Assembly (NCBI GenBank): GCA_025360585.1
Contig: JANYBW010000054.1
Span: forward strand, 89,847 to 129,448
Reading direction: 5' to 3'
Origin: Actinomycetes bacterium
GTDB lineage: Bacteria > Actinomycetota > Acidimicrobiia > IMCC26256 > PALSA-610
Length of the DNA stretch: 39,602 nucleotides
Part shown: piece by piece, positions 1 to 8,327 of the stretch
How the letters are laid out: each line of letters starts with the position of its first letter
How positions within the stretch are numbered: the stretch's first letter is position 1
Notes under the pieces: model-generated
Told to the model about the DNA's origin: nothing
Databases searched by the model: none
The model's input: the letters and a program-made list of their open reading frames with translations, nothing else
Made by a program: the position numbers and the translations under genes

Positions 1-768
1 TACTTCCCTCCTGTCCAGAACACGGCCGAGGGTGACCCACAAACCGCGCATTCAAATCCCATCGTGGTCGAAACAGTTCGAGGAACAAAGCGTTTCGATG
101 TTACTGACGCGAGGGATCGCGCCGATTCGACTCGCCTCGAAGGGCAGTTCGTGATCACTGAGTCGCGGGCGCAAAAACTTGGGCTGAGCGTTGTTGAAAG
201 CGGTGGCTATCTCGTTTCGCCCAAACCGCTGTCAGAATCGCAGCAAGTGCTGGTCACCCAGTTCACAATGGACCTCCAAGTTGAAGCCGACGGCTTCGGA
301 GTGGGTGGCCAGTACGGAGTCACTTTCGAATCGACTGGTTCGAAACGGCCGAGCGCCGCAGAAGTCCAAGGCATCATTACGGCAATCACGTTGGCACTCG
401 CGTTGATCGTGATCGCGATCGCACTGGCACTCGCCGCTGCCGAGTCCCGCGACGAACGCGATGTCCTGATTGCGTTGGGCGCGAAACCTAAGACTATGCG
501 GAGACTTGCCGCGTGGAAGGCTGCCGTACTCACGTTCGCCGGTGGTGCGTTGGCAATTCCGGTGGGCTTCTTGCCCGTCGCCGCTGTTCTCGCCGCCAGC
601 CCGAAGGCAATCGATCGCGGCGTCGTTCGAGGGACGATCTTTCCGTGGCTGACCGCGGTGCTCCTGGTCTCCGCGATCCCGTTGCTGGCAGCAATCGTTG
701 GCTGGGTCGGCAGCTCGGTTGCCCAAACGGTTCGACCGACTCGAATGTCGACACTCGCCAACGACTGA
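1..768 (+). CDS. FtsX-like ABC transporter permease, C-terminal part (5' end outside window)
   Basis: The frame is already open at base 1 with no convincing start, so the gene begins upstream; a GTG at 64 is in frame but is probably internal. The visible 255 residues end with a hydrophobic segment, then a cytoplasmic stretch rich in charged residues (ESRDERDVLIALGAKPKTMR), then two more hydrophobic segments. A membrane helix followed by a loop reading roughly 'R..-alGa....-R' and two further helices is typical of the FtsX/MacB permease domain, where the loop contacts the ATPase. Such permeases work with an ATP-binding subunit in lipoprotein or macrolide export or in cell-wall hydrolase control; the substrate here is unknown. 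The gene converges on the MFS gene that ends at 810. Family assignment fairly sure, function not. Confidence 0.75.
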   Translation, partial: YFPPVQNTAEGDPQTAHSNPIVVETVRGTKRFDVTDARDRADSTRLEGQFVITESRAQKLGLSVVESGGYLVSPKPLSESQQVLVTQFTMDLQVEADGFGVGGQYGVTFESTGSKRPSAAEVQGIITAITLALALIVIAIALALAAAESRDERDVLIALGAKPKTMRRLAAWKAAVLTFAGGALAIPVGFLPVAAVLAASPKAIDRGVVRGTIFPWLTAVLLVSAIPLLAAIVGWVGSSVAQTVRPTRMSTLAND

Positions 769-809
769 TTATTACCGCTGCTCAGCACTTGCTTCTTGGG
801 TCCGAGCCG

Positions 810-2072
810 TTACGTCTCGTTCGCGGCGCGCGCTGCGGCGAATTTGTCGGTGCTGAGCCAAGCGAACGCAGCGATGGTGATCAGCACGTGACCGATGCAA
901 GCGACGATGAATGGTGCCAATAGTCCGTAGCGTTTCGCGATGAGTCCGCCCAAGAGCGCACCGATCGGCATCGTGCCCCACGACAACAATCGATACACGC
1001 TGTTGACGCGTGCGAAGAGTCGGGCCGGGATGATTTGTTGGCGCGCGCTCACCGTTACGACGTTCCACCACACGCTGGCTACGCCAATCAGGAAGTAACT
1101 GATTCCCACAGCGATTGCGGTATTGGAAATCCAAATGATTGCGTAGGCCGCCGTCATCATCGCCGCATCGATCGCGAGAATGGATTTGGGCCGTCGCTGT
1201 GCGACCCGGTCCGCGACATAGCCACCCACGACGCCACCGATCGCGAACATTGTCAGCAAGATTCCGAAACCCAATTTTTCAACGTGCAATCGATCTTGCG
1301 CAAACAACACAAATGTTGCCCGTGCCGTGAGATCGAGCAGGTTCATCGAGGCAAGCACGAACGCGAGCCTCCGGAGGAGCTTGTGGTGAAAGAGGTAGCG
1401 GAGCCCTTCTGCGATGTCGGTGCGGAGCGTCGTGCTGCACTCTTGGGCGCCACCAATTGGCGCCGTTTTGAAGGACCCTTGAATCGTGTACGCAAGCAGT
1501 GACGCAGCGGCAAAGGTCGTTGCGTCGAACGCGAACGGGATTGATGCCGCGACGCCAAACAGCAGGGAGCCAATAGCGGGGCCGAGGAGTTGCCCGGTTC
1601 CAAGGGTGACCGTTTGCAGCCGTGCGTTCGCTCGTTCTAGGAGGTCGGGTGCAACCACTTGGGGCAGAAATGATTGATCGGCGTTGTCGAAAAACACACC
1701 GCCCGTGCCGAGAAGAAAAAACGCGGCGTAGAGCAACGGCATGGTGACGTGATGGGTGGACGCGGCGATGGCAATGATTCCTGTGATCAACGTGCGCAAC
1801 GCGTCGACCGTCCACATCACGCGGCGGCGATCCCAACGGTCGATAAGCGCACCCGCGGGTAGAGAAAATAAGAGCCACGGCACCGTGAGCGCGGTCTCGA
1901 TGCCCGCGATCTGCCTCGGGTCGCGCGTGATCGTTGCCGCAAGGAGTGGAGCCGCGATGAAGGTCACGCCGTCGCCCGCGCTTGAAATCGTTGCTGCAGT
2001 GAGCAGTTTCGTGAAGTTTGTTCCGAGCTTGCGAGGTACTTCGGCAGTATTTCTTTGCTCAGGTTGCTCCAC
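810..2072 (-). CDS. MFS transporter, exporter type (MFS_3/EntS-like)
   Basis: About 420 residues with some 12 hydrophobic segments. After a short charged N-terminus the first helix contains AATISSAGDG, and the loop between helices 2 and 3 reads PAGALIDRWDRRRVM. This G-x3-D-R-x-x-R-R/K signature is the MFS motif A, and the overall pattern resembles the enterobactin/macrolide-exporter branch. It probably pumps a small molecule out of the cell; nothing here names the substrate. Start is uncertain: GTG at 2072 is used, GTG at 2096 in the same frame is also possible, and neither has a clear ribosome site. The open frame continues further upstream but that part is antisense to guaB3 and has no membrane character. 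It is divergent from guaB3, with roughly 50-70 bp between starts. Confidence 0.8.
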   Translation of the reverse strand: MEQPEQRNTAEVPRKLGTNFTKLLTAATISSAGDGVTFIAAPLLAATITRDPRQIAGIETALTVPWLLFSLPAGALIDRWDRRRVMWTVDALRTLITGIIAIAASTHHVTMPLLYAAFFLLGTGGVFFDNADQSFLPQVVAPDLLERANARLQTVTLGTGQLLGPAIGSLLFGVAASIPFAFDATTFAAASLLAYTIQGSFKTAPIGGAQECSTTLRTDIAEGLRYLFHHKLLRRLAFVLASMNLLDLTARATFVLFAQDRLHVEKLGFGILLTMFAIGGVVGGYVADRVAQRRPKSILAIDAAMMTAAYAIIWISNTAIAVGISYFLIGVASVWWNVVTVSARQQIIPARLFARVNSVYRLLSWGTMPIGALLGGLIAKRYGLLAPFIVACIGHVLITIAAFAWLSTDKFAAARAANET

Positions 2073-2144
2073 GAACCGAGTCTCGCGCTGCGCCACGATG
2101 TAAGTTGGCGGTTTCTTCCCGGCACTTTTGGAGTAGGAGTCATC

Positions 2145-3314
2145 GTGGAAGTCGAGATCGGTATTGGCAAGTCCGGTCGTAGGGCCTACGGGTTCGACGA
2201 CATCGCAATTGTGCCGAGCCGGCGCACGCGCGATCCCGAAGATGTCGACATTCGTTGGCAGCTCGCGGAATTCACCTTTGAGCTGCCGTTGATGGCCAGC
2301 GCAATGGATGGTGTGGTTTCGCCGACGTCCGCGATCGAAATTGGTCGCCTCGGTGGCTTGGCGTGTCTCAACCTTGAAGGGTTGTGGACGAAATTCGACG
2401 ACCCTGAGCCAATCCTGGCCGAGATCGCGGAGCTTGAGCCCGAAAAGGCCACGCGCCGGATGCAAGAGCTCTACAACCATCCGATGAAGCCTGAGCTCAT
2501 CGGCAAGCGGATTGCGGAGATCAAAGCGGGCGGAGTGGTGGCTTGTGCCTCGCTGACTCCGCAAAAGGTCGTGGAGCTTTCGCCGATGGCGATCGAAGCT
2601 GGTCTCGATGTGCTCGTGATTCAAGGCACCGTGGTTTCGGCGGAGCACGTTTCGAAAGATCCGGCTCGCCAACCGTTGAACCTCAAGAAGTTCATTCGCG
2701 AACTCGACCTGCCCGTGATCGTTGGCGGCTGCGCGTCGTATTCGACAGCGCTGCACTTGATGCGAACTGGTGCTGCCGCAATTCTCGTTGGGGTTGGCCC
2801 CGGCCAAGCGTGTACCTCAAGGGGCGTGCTTGGCATTGGTGTCCCGCAAGCAACGGCCATCGCTGACGCTGCGGGTGCGCGCATGCGCCACCTGGTCGAG
2901 ACGGGCGTCTACGTGCACGTCATCGCCGACGGTGGTATGCGAACGGGTGGCGATGTTGCGAAAGCGATCGCGGTTGGTGCTGATGCCGTCATGATCGGCT
3001 CGCCGTTAGCGGGCGCGTACGAAGCTCCGGGGCACGGTTATCACTGGGGCATGGCGACCTTCCACCCGACGTTGCCCCGCGGCGCTCGCGTCTACGCCGG
3101 TAAAAAGGGTTCGCTTTCAGAGATCCTTGTGGGCCCCGCTCATGAAAACGACGGCACGCTGAACCTCTTTGGTGGTCTCCGCACTTCGATGGCGACCACT
3201 GGTCACGAATCGTTGAAGGAATTTCAAAAGGCCGAAGTGATGGTCGCGCCATCGTTGCAGACCGAAGGTAAATCGCTGCAACGCTCGCAAGGCGTCGGCA
3301 TGGGCAATAAATAG
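2145..3314 (+). CDS. guaB3: GuaB3 family IMP dehydrogenase-related protein
   Basis: 389 residues, the length of actinobacterial GuaB3 rather than of full IMP dehydrogenase (about 490-500 with CBS domains); the CBS pair is absent. Visible IMPDH/GMPR hallmarks are [10 protein letters not shown] near residue 50, the phosphate/catalytic loop [20 protein letters not shown] with the catalytic cysteine at about 223, and [30 protein letters not shown]. Start chosen as GTG 2145 because AGGAG lies six bases upstream at about 2134-2138; the frame is open further upstream but there overlaps the divergent MFS gene. It precedes guaA by 151 bp, which suits a role at the IMP/XMP/GMP branch. Whether GuaB3 is a true IMP dehydrogenase in this lineage is not decided by the sequence. 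The true guaB is not in the window. Confidence 0.9.
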   Translation: MEVEIGIGKSGRRAYGFDDIAIVPSRRTRDPEDVDIRWQLAEFTFELPLMASAMDGVVSPTSAIEIGRLGGLACLNLEGLWTKFDDPEPILAEIAELEPEKATRRMQELYNHPMKPELIGKRIAEIKAGGVVACASLTPQKVVELSPMAIEAGLDVLVIQGTVVSAEHVSKDPARQPLNLKKFIRELDLPVIVGGCASYSTALHLMRTGAAAILVGVGPGQACTSRGVLGIGVPQATAIADAAGARMRHLVETGVYVHVIADGGMRTGGDVAKAIAVGADAVMIGSPLAGAYEAPGHGYHWGMATFHPTLPRGARVYAGKKGSLSEILVGPAHENDGTLNLFGGLRTSMATTGHESLKEFQKAEVMVAPSLQTEGKSLQRSQGVGMGNK

Positions 3315-3393
3315 CAGCCGTAGTTCGGGGTATACCGCGGCCGCTGATTGGCGGTGGCGAAGGCATCGCAGGAGCGACGGAGGAGCGAGATGC

Positions 3394-3488
3394 GTGACGA
3401 GCCACTCGCAGGCCGGGATGGAATGAGCGTCCCGAAGGGCGCCGCAGCGGAGCAGGGCGAGTCGAATGACCAGTTTTGAAGCAGGCCC
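3394..3488 (+). repeat. Dispersed repeat sequence spanning the guaA start codon
   Basis: The segment from about 3425 aligns over roughly 60 bases with 27509-27570: both carry GAGCGTCCCG, then GGGC and GCCGC elements, then GCGGAGCA, CGAGTCGA, TGACCAGT and CAGGCCC in the same order with small indels. In this copy the TGACCAG block supplies the ATG and first codons of guaA. Just upstream, GTGACGAGCC at 3394-3403 is also present at 5028-5037 and 5095-5104 after guaA. The rest of the 3315-3465 gap shows only GA-rich sequence and no recognisable promoter or terminator. Confidence 0.6.
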
Positions 3489-5031
3489 TGAAAACAGAGT
3501 TCTTGTTGTTGATTTTGGGGCGCAATATTCGCAGCTGATTGCGCGGCGGGTTCGTGAGGCGCACGTCTATTCCGAGATCGTGCCGCGCTCGATGCCGGTC
3601 GCGGAGATGCTCGCGAAAAACCCTACAGCTATTATCTTTTCTGGCGGCCCGGCTTCGGTACACGCGGAGGGGGCCCCGTCGATCGACCATGCGATTTACG
3701 ACGCAGGCATACCGTTGTTGGGTCTGTGTTACGGCGCGCAGTTGATTGCGCGAGACCTTGGTGGCGAAGTTGCGAAAACCGGTCGTGGTGAATACGGCCG
3801 CACCGAACTGACCGTCTCGGAACACGGCGTGTTGCTGCACGATCTTCCCGCTACGCAAGTTGTGTGGATGAGCCACTTCGACACGATCACGCGCGCGCCT
3901 TTGGGCTTTCGGGTGTTCGCGTCTACTCCCGATACTCCCGCCGCTGCATTTGGTGATGCCGAACGCCGTATCATGGGTGTGCAATTTCACCCCGAAGTTG
4001 CCCACACCGAACGCGGCCAGGACATGCTCGAAGCATTCTTGTTCACCGTTGCGGGATGTCGCCCTTCGTGGACGCACGTTTCGATTATCGACGATGCGGT
4101 TGCGGAAATCCGAGCGCAAGTCGGCGATGAGCGCGTGATCTGTGGACTGTCGGGCGGTGTGGATTCTGCCGTCGCGGCCGCACTGGTACACAAAGCAATC
4201 GGTGCGCAACTCACTTGTGTGTTCGTGGATATTGGTTTGTTGCGCCGCGGCGAAGCCGATCAGGTTGAAGCCACATTCCGCCGTGATTTCAATGTTGATT
4301 TGGTGCACGTGAAAGCCGCGGATCGGTTTTTGGGCGCGCTCGAGGGCGTGACTGATCCGGAACGTAAACGCAAAATCATTGGCGAACTTTTCATTCGTGT
4401 GTTTGAAGAAGCTGCACGTGATCTTGCGACTGTTTCTGAAACCGCGCCGAAGTTTTTGGTGCAGGGCACGTTGTATCCGGACATTGTTGAATCGGGTGGC
4501 GGCGACAACGCGAACATCAAATCGCACCACAACGTTGGCGGCCTTCCCGAAGATATGCAGTTCGAACTGGTCGAGCCGCTGCGGAATTTGTTCAAAGACG
4601 AAGTGCGCGCTGTTGGTGAAGAACTTGGTCTGCCGGGCGACATTGTTTGGCGCCAACCGTTTCCTGGCCCCGGCCTTGCCGTGCGGATCATTGGCGATAT
4701 CACGCCCGAGCGCGTTGAGATTTTGCAGAACGCCGATGCGATTGTTGTTGAAGAAATCAAACGGGCCGGTTTGTACCGTGAGATCTGGCAGAGCTTCGCA
4801 GTGTTGCCGTGCGTGAAAAGCGTTGGTGTGATGGGCGATGAGCGTACCTACGCCTACCCGATTATCTTGCGGGCCGTAACGAGCGATGATGCGATGACGG
4901 CCGACTGGGCGCGCTTGCCATACGACGTCATGGAACGCATTTCGAGCCGAATCATCAACGAAGTACCGGGCGTCAACCGAGTCGCCTACGACATCACCTC
5001 CAAACCCCCAGGGACCATCGAGTGGGAGTGA
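3466..5031 (+). CDS. guaA: GMP synthase (glutamine-hydrolysing)
   Basis: 521 residues, full length for bacterial GuaA. It converts XMP, ATP and glutamine to GMP in the cytosol. The N-terminal class I glutamine amidotransferase domain begins [20 protein letters not shown], has the nucleophile cysteine in LLGLCYGAQ (about residue 88) and the catalytic histidine in [14 protein letters not shown]. The ATP-pyrophosphatase domain has the PP-loop [16 protein letters not shown], and the C-terminal dimerisation domain ends PPGTIEWE, the usual GuaA ending. The first ten residues ([10 protein letters not shown]) are partly encoded by a dispersed repeat, although conserved sequence starts only at about residue 11. 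The stop codon lies inside a second repeat. Probably cotranscribed with guaB3. Confidence 0.97.
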   Translation: MTSFEAGPENRVLVVDFGAQYSQLIARRVREAHVYSEIVPRSMPVAEMLAKNPTAIIFSGGPASVHAEGAPSIDHAIYDAGIPLLGLCYGAQLIARDLGGEVAKTGRGEYGRTELTVSEHGVLLHDLPATQVVWMSHFDTITRAPLGFRVFASTPDTPAAAFGDAERRIMGVQFHPEVAHTERGQDMLEAFLFTVAGCRPSWTHVSIIDDAVAEIRAQVGDERVICGLSGGVDSAVAAALVHKAIGAQLTCVFVDIGLLRRGEADQVEATFRRDFNVDLVHVKAADRFLGALEGVTDPERKRKIIGELFIRVFEEAARDLATVSETAPKFLVQGTLYPDIVESGGGDNANIKSHHNVGGLPEDMQFELVEPLRNLFKDEVRAVGEELGLPGDIVWRQPFPGPGLAVRIIGDITPERVEILQNADAIVVEEIKRAGLYREIWQSFAVLPCVKSVGVMGDERTYAYPIILRAVTSDDAMTADWARLPYDVMERISSRIINEVPGVNRVAYDITSKPPGTIEWE

Positions 5032-5137
5032 CGAGCCCTCGTGCGGCGTAGCCGCCGATTGCGAGGAGTGGACACGACCCGGAGTTTCGAGTGAGTGACG
5101 AGCCCTCGTGCGGCGTAGCCGCCGATTGCGACGAGCG
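5026..5137 (+). repeat. 39-bp direct repeat, two copies 67 bp apart
   Basis: The copies begin at 5026 and 5093 and are identical over 39 bases, starting GAGTGACGAGCCCTCG and containing GCGGCGTAGCCGCC, a short hairpin-forming core; they diverge after GATTGCGA. The first copy includes the guaA stop codon TGA (5029-5031). The ten-base opening GTGACGAGCC also occurs upstream of guaA at 3394. This looks like a small dispersed palindromic repeat that duplicated at the guaA 3' end. It could also form weak hairpins in the transcript. Confidence 0.8.
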
Positions 5138-5332
5138 GAGCGAATCATTCAGTCCGTCCAGTACCGCTGGTGGTCTCCGAGGCCGTGGCCTTCACCGCGT
5201 TTGACCGCGCGTGAGGTCTGCCTCCGCGCCGGAGCAACGAGGCAGTGTGACGAATGGCCGCCTGGTTTCGTCAGCGGGGCGAAATTGGGGCAGAATGGCA
5301 GGCATTCTGACCCCATTGCGGAGGAACCACCG
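5032..5332. other. Intergenic region guaA-fba (about 300 bp, no gene)
   Basis: This stretch holds most of the two direct repeats (to about 5137), then about 150 bp with no recognisable coding or RNA gene, then the hairpin at 5287-5314 just before the fba ribosome site. An open frame runs through it into fba, but its residues are arginine-rich repeat translation and it has no start of its own. The fba promoter must lie here or further upstream; I cannot place it with confidence. Confidence 0.6.
5287..5314 (+). promoter_or_regulatory. Inverted repeat immediately upstream of fba
   Basis: GGGG-CAGAATG, a five-base loop GCAGG, then CATTCTG-A-CCCC. The seven-base arms are perfect, and the outer four pairs follow after a single bulged A. 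It ends a few bases before the fba ribosome site GGAGGA (about 5319-5324). The placement fits a repressor operator or a leader hairpin controlling translation of the aldolase; the sequence alone cannot tell which. Confidence 0.55.
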
Positions 5333-6346
5333 ATGAGTCTTCATGAAGTAGCGCGCGCGCTTGTAGCCCCTGGCAAAGGAATCTTGGCGGCCGATGAGAG
5401 CAGCGGCACGATCAAGAAGCGTTTCGACGGTATCGGTTGCGAAAGCACCGAAGATCGTCGGCGGGCCTACCGCGAAATGTTGTTCACCACTGCGGGCGCG
5501 GCTTCGAACGTGAGCGGCGTTATTCTCTTTGACGAAACGATCCGCCAATCGGCGAACGATGGCCGCACTCTCGTTTCGATTCTCGAAGCCGAAGGTGTGA
5601 TCCCCGGTATCAAAGTTGACAAGGGCACCGTGCCGTTGCACAACGCGCCCGGCGAACTGATCACTGAGGGCCTCGACGGTCTCGGTGCGCGCCTTGCCGA
5701 ATATCGTGAGCTCGGCGCCAAGTTCGCGAAGTGGCGTGCGGTCATCGACATCAGCGCCACGATCCCTACGCAGTACTGCCTCGACGTGAATGCGCACGCA
5801 CTCGCTCGTTACGCGGCGCTCTGCCAACAAGAAGGCATTGTGCCGATCATCGAACCTGAAGTGCTGATGGACGGTGCCCACTCGATCGAGACGTGTCTCG
5901 AAGTAACGACCCGCACGCTGCACACAGTGTTCAATGCATGTTTTGATCAGAGCGTCGATCTTCGCGGCGCATTGTTGAAGCCCAACATGGTGATCCCCGG
6001 CAAGTTGCACAGCGGCGGCGCGGCAACGCCCGACGCGATTGCCGAAGCAACGATCCGCTGTTTCGAAGAGACCGTTCCGGCCGCGATTCCCGGCATTGTG
6101 TTTTTGTCCGGTGGGCAAAGCGACACTGAAGCCACGGCGAACCTCGACGCGATCAACAAACGGGGACCACACCCGTGGTCCTTCTCCTTCAGCTACGGCC
6201 GGGCCTTGCAAGCGCCCGCTCTCGCCGCGTGGAAGGGCCTCGACGCGAACATCGCCGCGGGCCAAGCGGCGTACGGCAAACGCGCCCGACTCAACGGCGC
6301 GGCCGCCGAAGGTAAATACGACAACAGCATGGAATCCGCCAGCTAA
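5333..6346 (+). CDS. Class I fructose-bisphosphate aldolase
   Basis: 337 residues, close to the metal-independent, Schiff-base aldolases also found in animals and plants. It cleaves fructose 1,6-bisphosphate to glyceraldehyde 3-phosphate and dihydroxyacetone phosphate. Visible motifs are GKGILAADESSGTIKKRF near the N-terminus, the Schiff-base lysine in GALLKPNMVIPG (about K216), IVFLSGGQSDTEAT and WSFSFSYGRALQAP. The usual eukaryotic C-terminal tyrosine tail is not obvious; the end reads EGKYDNSMESAS. Start ATG 5333 is set by a strong GGAGGA; the longer upstream frame is rejected. An inverted repeat precedes the ribosome site and a 51-bp palindrome follows the stop. Most bacteria use class II enzymes, so this type is of note but not unusual in this group. 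Confidence 0.95.
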   Translation: MSLHEVARALVAPGKGILAADESSGTIKKRFDGIGCESTEDRRRAYREMLFTTAGAASNVSGVILFDETIRQSANDGRTLVSILEAEGVIPGIKVDKGTVPLHNAPGELITEGLDGLGARLAEYRELGAKFAKWRAVIDISATIPTQYCLDVNAHALARYAALCQQEGIVPIIEPEVLMDGAHSIETCLEVTTRTLHTVFNACFDQSVDLRGALLKPNMVIPGKLHSGGAATPDAIAEATIRCFEETVPAAIPGIVFLSGGQSDTEATANLDAINKRGPHPWSFSFSYGRALQAPALAAWKGLDANIAAGQAAYGKRARLNGAAAEGKYDNSMESAS

Positions 6347-6360
6347 GTCCGCAAGAACAG

Positions 6361-6411
6361 CGTCCGTTGTACGGATAAGCACGTTAAACGTGCTTATCCG
6401 TACAACGGACG
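6361..6411. repeat. 51-bp perfect palindrome, copy 1 (also a possible terminator)
   Basis: Two 25-base arms, perfectly complementary around a single central A. The left arm starts CGTCCGTTGTACGGATAAGC and the core is GCACGTTAAACGTGC. It lies 14 bp after the fba stop and before the convergent flavin-reductase-like gene, so it could terminate both transcripts, although no T-tract follows. A second copy is at 19898-19948. Shared length and core point to a dispersed palindromic repeat family rather than chance hairpins. Confidence 0.85.
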
Positions 6412-6439
6412 GCTACCCGCCGGGCGCCCGTTTACCCGC

Positions 6440-7024
6440 CTACTCGTCGGGCGGGTCATCGTCGGACCCTGGGGCATCGAAGCCTGCTGCGGCGAGCCGC
6501 TCGAGGAGTTGGTCGCGAATCGAGACGCCCGGCGGGCGGGCTTTGTCGCCCGTGATGCGCCAACCGTGGCGGCTTGAATACATCAGCGGCGGTTCTTTCA
6601 GACGGTCGTAACCGAACTCGTTGACCCGCGCGAAAAATAGTTCGTGATCGGCCATCATTTTGCGCTCGAATACCTCGGCGCGAAACCAAGCGATGCAGTT
6701 GCTGAGGATGGGCCAGCCGTCATCAGTGATCGTGATGAATTCGTCGGCCATGTACCGAAACTTGCGGCCGGGGTACGAGAAATATTGACCCGCATCCACC
6801 TGGTCGCCCGCGCAAATCGACACAGTGAACCAGCCCGCGGCAGCGATAATCGGGTGCGTGTCGTGTTTCGGCGAAATCGAAGCCATCACGATCGGTTCTT
6901 CAAACGCGACCTGGCTGACCCAGTGCGATGTGTACGCACGGGTCACGCCGTCGTGCGTGCACGCAACAACTTGCACACCCTTAATCATCTGGCCGAGCGC
7001 GCGTTTCAACTTCTGATCGATCAT
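6440..7024 (-). CDS. Flavin reductase-like (FMN-binding split barrel) protein
   Basis: 194 residues. The N-terminal half fits the flavin reductase fold: LKRALGQMIKGVQVVACTHDG at the start, TSHWVSQVAFEEPIVMASISPKHDTHPII in the middle and GWFTVSICAGDQ after it, the pattern of a beta-barrel binding FMN with a conserved 'tvs.l..DQ' strand. Such proteins use NAD(P)H to reduce flavin or supply reduced flavin to a partner oxygenase. The C-terminal tail is acidic (GSDDDPPDE). ATG 7024 is preferred over the TTG six bases earlier because TAGGGT lies exactly six bases upstream. It is divergent from the MFS gene at 7095, with mirrored start regions, so the two are probably coregulated. Substrate unknown. 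Confidence 0.75.
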   Translation of the reverse strand: MIDQKLKRALGQMIKGVQVVACTHDGVTRAYTSHWVSQVAFEEPIVMASISPKHDTHPIIAAAGWFTVSICAGDQVDAGQYFSYPGRKFRYMADEFITITDDGWPILSNCIAWFRAEVFERKMMADHELFFARVNEFGYDRLKEPPLMYSSRHGWRITGDKARPPGVSIRDQLLERLAAAGFDAPGSDDDPPDE

Positions 7025-7097
7025 CCCCAAACCCTACGTGTGTCCCACTGGCATTCCGTATGTGGAACAGCCGTGGGACACCTAGGGTGCGGGGATG
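7022..7097. promoter_or_regulatory. Mirrored divergent promoter/operator between the flavin reductase-like and MFS genes
   Basis: Read outward on each strand, both genes begin with the same block: GGAA, five bases, GTGGGACAC, one or three bases, TAGGGT, two bases, GGGG, ATG. On the plus strand GTGGGACAC is at 7073-7081 and TAGGGT at 7083-7088; the mirror copies are 7048-7040 and 7036-7031. TAGGGT fits the actinobacterial -10 pattern TANNNT and lies six bases before each ATG, the spacing expected for leaderless transcripts. The GTGTCCCAC...GTGGGACAC pair could be an operator for one regulator controlling both genes. Confidence 0.7.
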
Positions 7098-8327
7098 GCC
7101 AATCCGTTCAAGATGTCTGATGCGATTGCGCCCGAACATCGTCGGTTGTTGAAACTGCTCGGCGTCGCGAGTTTCTGCGAGGGCTACGACATCAATGTGT
7201 TGCTTGTGGCGTTGCCGCAGATACGCGAATCGTTTGGACTTTCGAAATCGACGGCGAGTCAGTGGCTTCTGATGGCGTTTCTCGGCGCGCTGCCCGCGAT
7301 CGCGATTGCGCGGCGGGCTGATAAGTACGGGCGCCGCAATGTGTTGTTCGTGACTATCGCGGGATATCTGGTCGCGACGGGCGCGACCGCTGCGGCATCC
7401 ACGATGTTGATGTTCGTGTGCTGCCAATTTGTGTCGCGCATGTTCTTGAGCGCTGAGAACTCAGTCGTGTGGACCGTAATTGCTGAAGAACTACCGCCGG
7501 AAAATCGCGGGTACGGCTTTGGCTGGTTGGCATTGATGAGCGCCCTCGGCACCGGGGTGTGCGCGATGTTGTACGGGTCAGTATTCAGCGCGTTTGATTG
7601 GTCCTGGCGCGGTCTCTATTTGGTTGGGCTCGCTCCCGTCGCGGTGATGGCCTACGTGCGGCGCACCTTGCCGGAAAGTAAACATTTCCAACACGCTCGC
7701 GAAACCGATGCGCTGGCAGAAAACTGGCGGGCGGTTGTAGCGCCCGAACGCCGCAAATTATTGGCGTTGGTGTGTTCCACCTCGATCCTCGGCGCGCTGG
7801 CTTCACAAGCCGGTGTATTTATTGTCGATTTCATGGAATCAGTACGCCACCTTTCGAAATCTACTGCGTCTGCCGTACTCGTCGTCGCGGGGGGTTTGGC
7901 GTTGCCAGTTCTGGTCCGAGCGGGGAGCGCGAGCGATCGTTACGGCCGTAAAAAGGTCGGTTGCACATTCGCAATTGTCGGTTCACTCGCGAGCGTTGCC
8001 GGCTTCTATCTTGCGCGTGGCCCGGTATTTTTGACCCTCGCCCTGACCGTCAGTTTGGCGGGCACTTTCGGCGCTTGGCCGACGCTCGGCGGGATGGTTA
8101 CCGAACTCTTTCCGACGACGGTGCGCGCCCAGGCGACCGCATGGACAGCCGCATCGAGAGTGATTGGGCAGTCGCTGAGCTTCGGGCTCGCGGCGCTCAT
8201 CTTGAACGCCAGCTCCGACAACCAAGCGTTGACTGCGTTGATCCTGACCACTGGTCCGGTGCTGTCGGTGCTCATTGTGGCGAAGTTTGTGCCCGAGACC
8301 AAAGGCACAACGCTGCTGCATACCTAA
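7095..8327 (+). CDS. MFS transporter, sugar/organic-acid porter type
   Basis: 410 residues with about 12 hydrophobic segments. The loop after helix 2 reads RRADKYGRRNVLF and the symmetrical loop after helix 8 reads GSASDRYGRKKVG; both are the MFS D-R/K-x-G-R-R/K signature. The end FVPETKGTTL matches the 'PETKG' signature of the sugar-porter and aromatic-acid (AAHS) branches, and EGYDINVLL in the first helix fits the same group. Probably a proton-driven importer or exporter of a small solute. It shares a mirrored promoter with the flavin-reductase-like gene, suggesting a joint response to one substrate. The sterol-desaturase-like gene follows after 10 bp. Confidence 0.88.
   Translation: MANPFKMSDAIAPEHRRLLKLLGVASFCEGYDINVLLVALPQIRESFGLSKSTASQWLLMAFLGALPAIAIARRADKYGRRNVLFVTIAGYLVATGATAAASTMLMFVCCQFVSRMFLSAENSVVWTVIAEELPPENRGYGFGWLALMSALGTGVCAMLYGSVFSAFDWSWRGLYLVGLAPVAVMAYVRRTLPESKHFQHARETDALAENWRAVVAPERRKLLALVCSTSILGALASQAGVFIVDFMESVRHLSKSTASAVLVVAGGLALPVLVRAGSASDRYGRKKVGCTFAIVGSLASVAGFYLARGPVFLTLALTVSLAGTFGAWPTLGGMVTELFPTTVRAQATAWTAASRVIGQSLSFGLAALILNASSDNQALTALILTTGPVLSVLIVAKFVPETKGTTLLHT

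Noticed and set aside
2073-2807. Extension of the minus-strand MFS gene to 665 residues
   Set aside because: The added part is antisense to guaB3, hydrophilic and His/Arg-rich, unlike an MFS N-terminus.
2989-5148. Long open frame (over 700 codons) antisense to guaA
   Set aside because: It mirrors the guaA codon pattern, has Arg/His-rich composition without motifs, and guaA is certain.
5192-6382. Open frame on the minus strand opposite fba
   Set aside because: Arises from the codon bias of the aldolase gene; residues show no recognisable fold.
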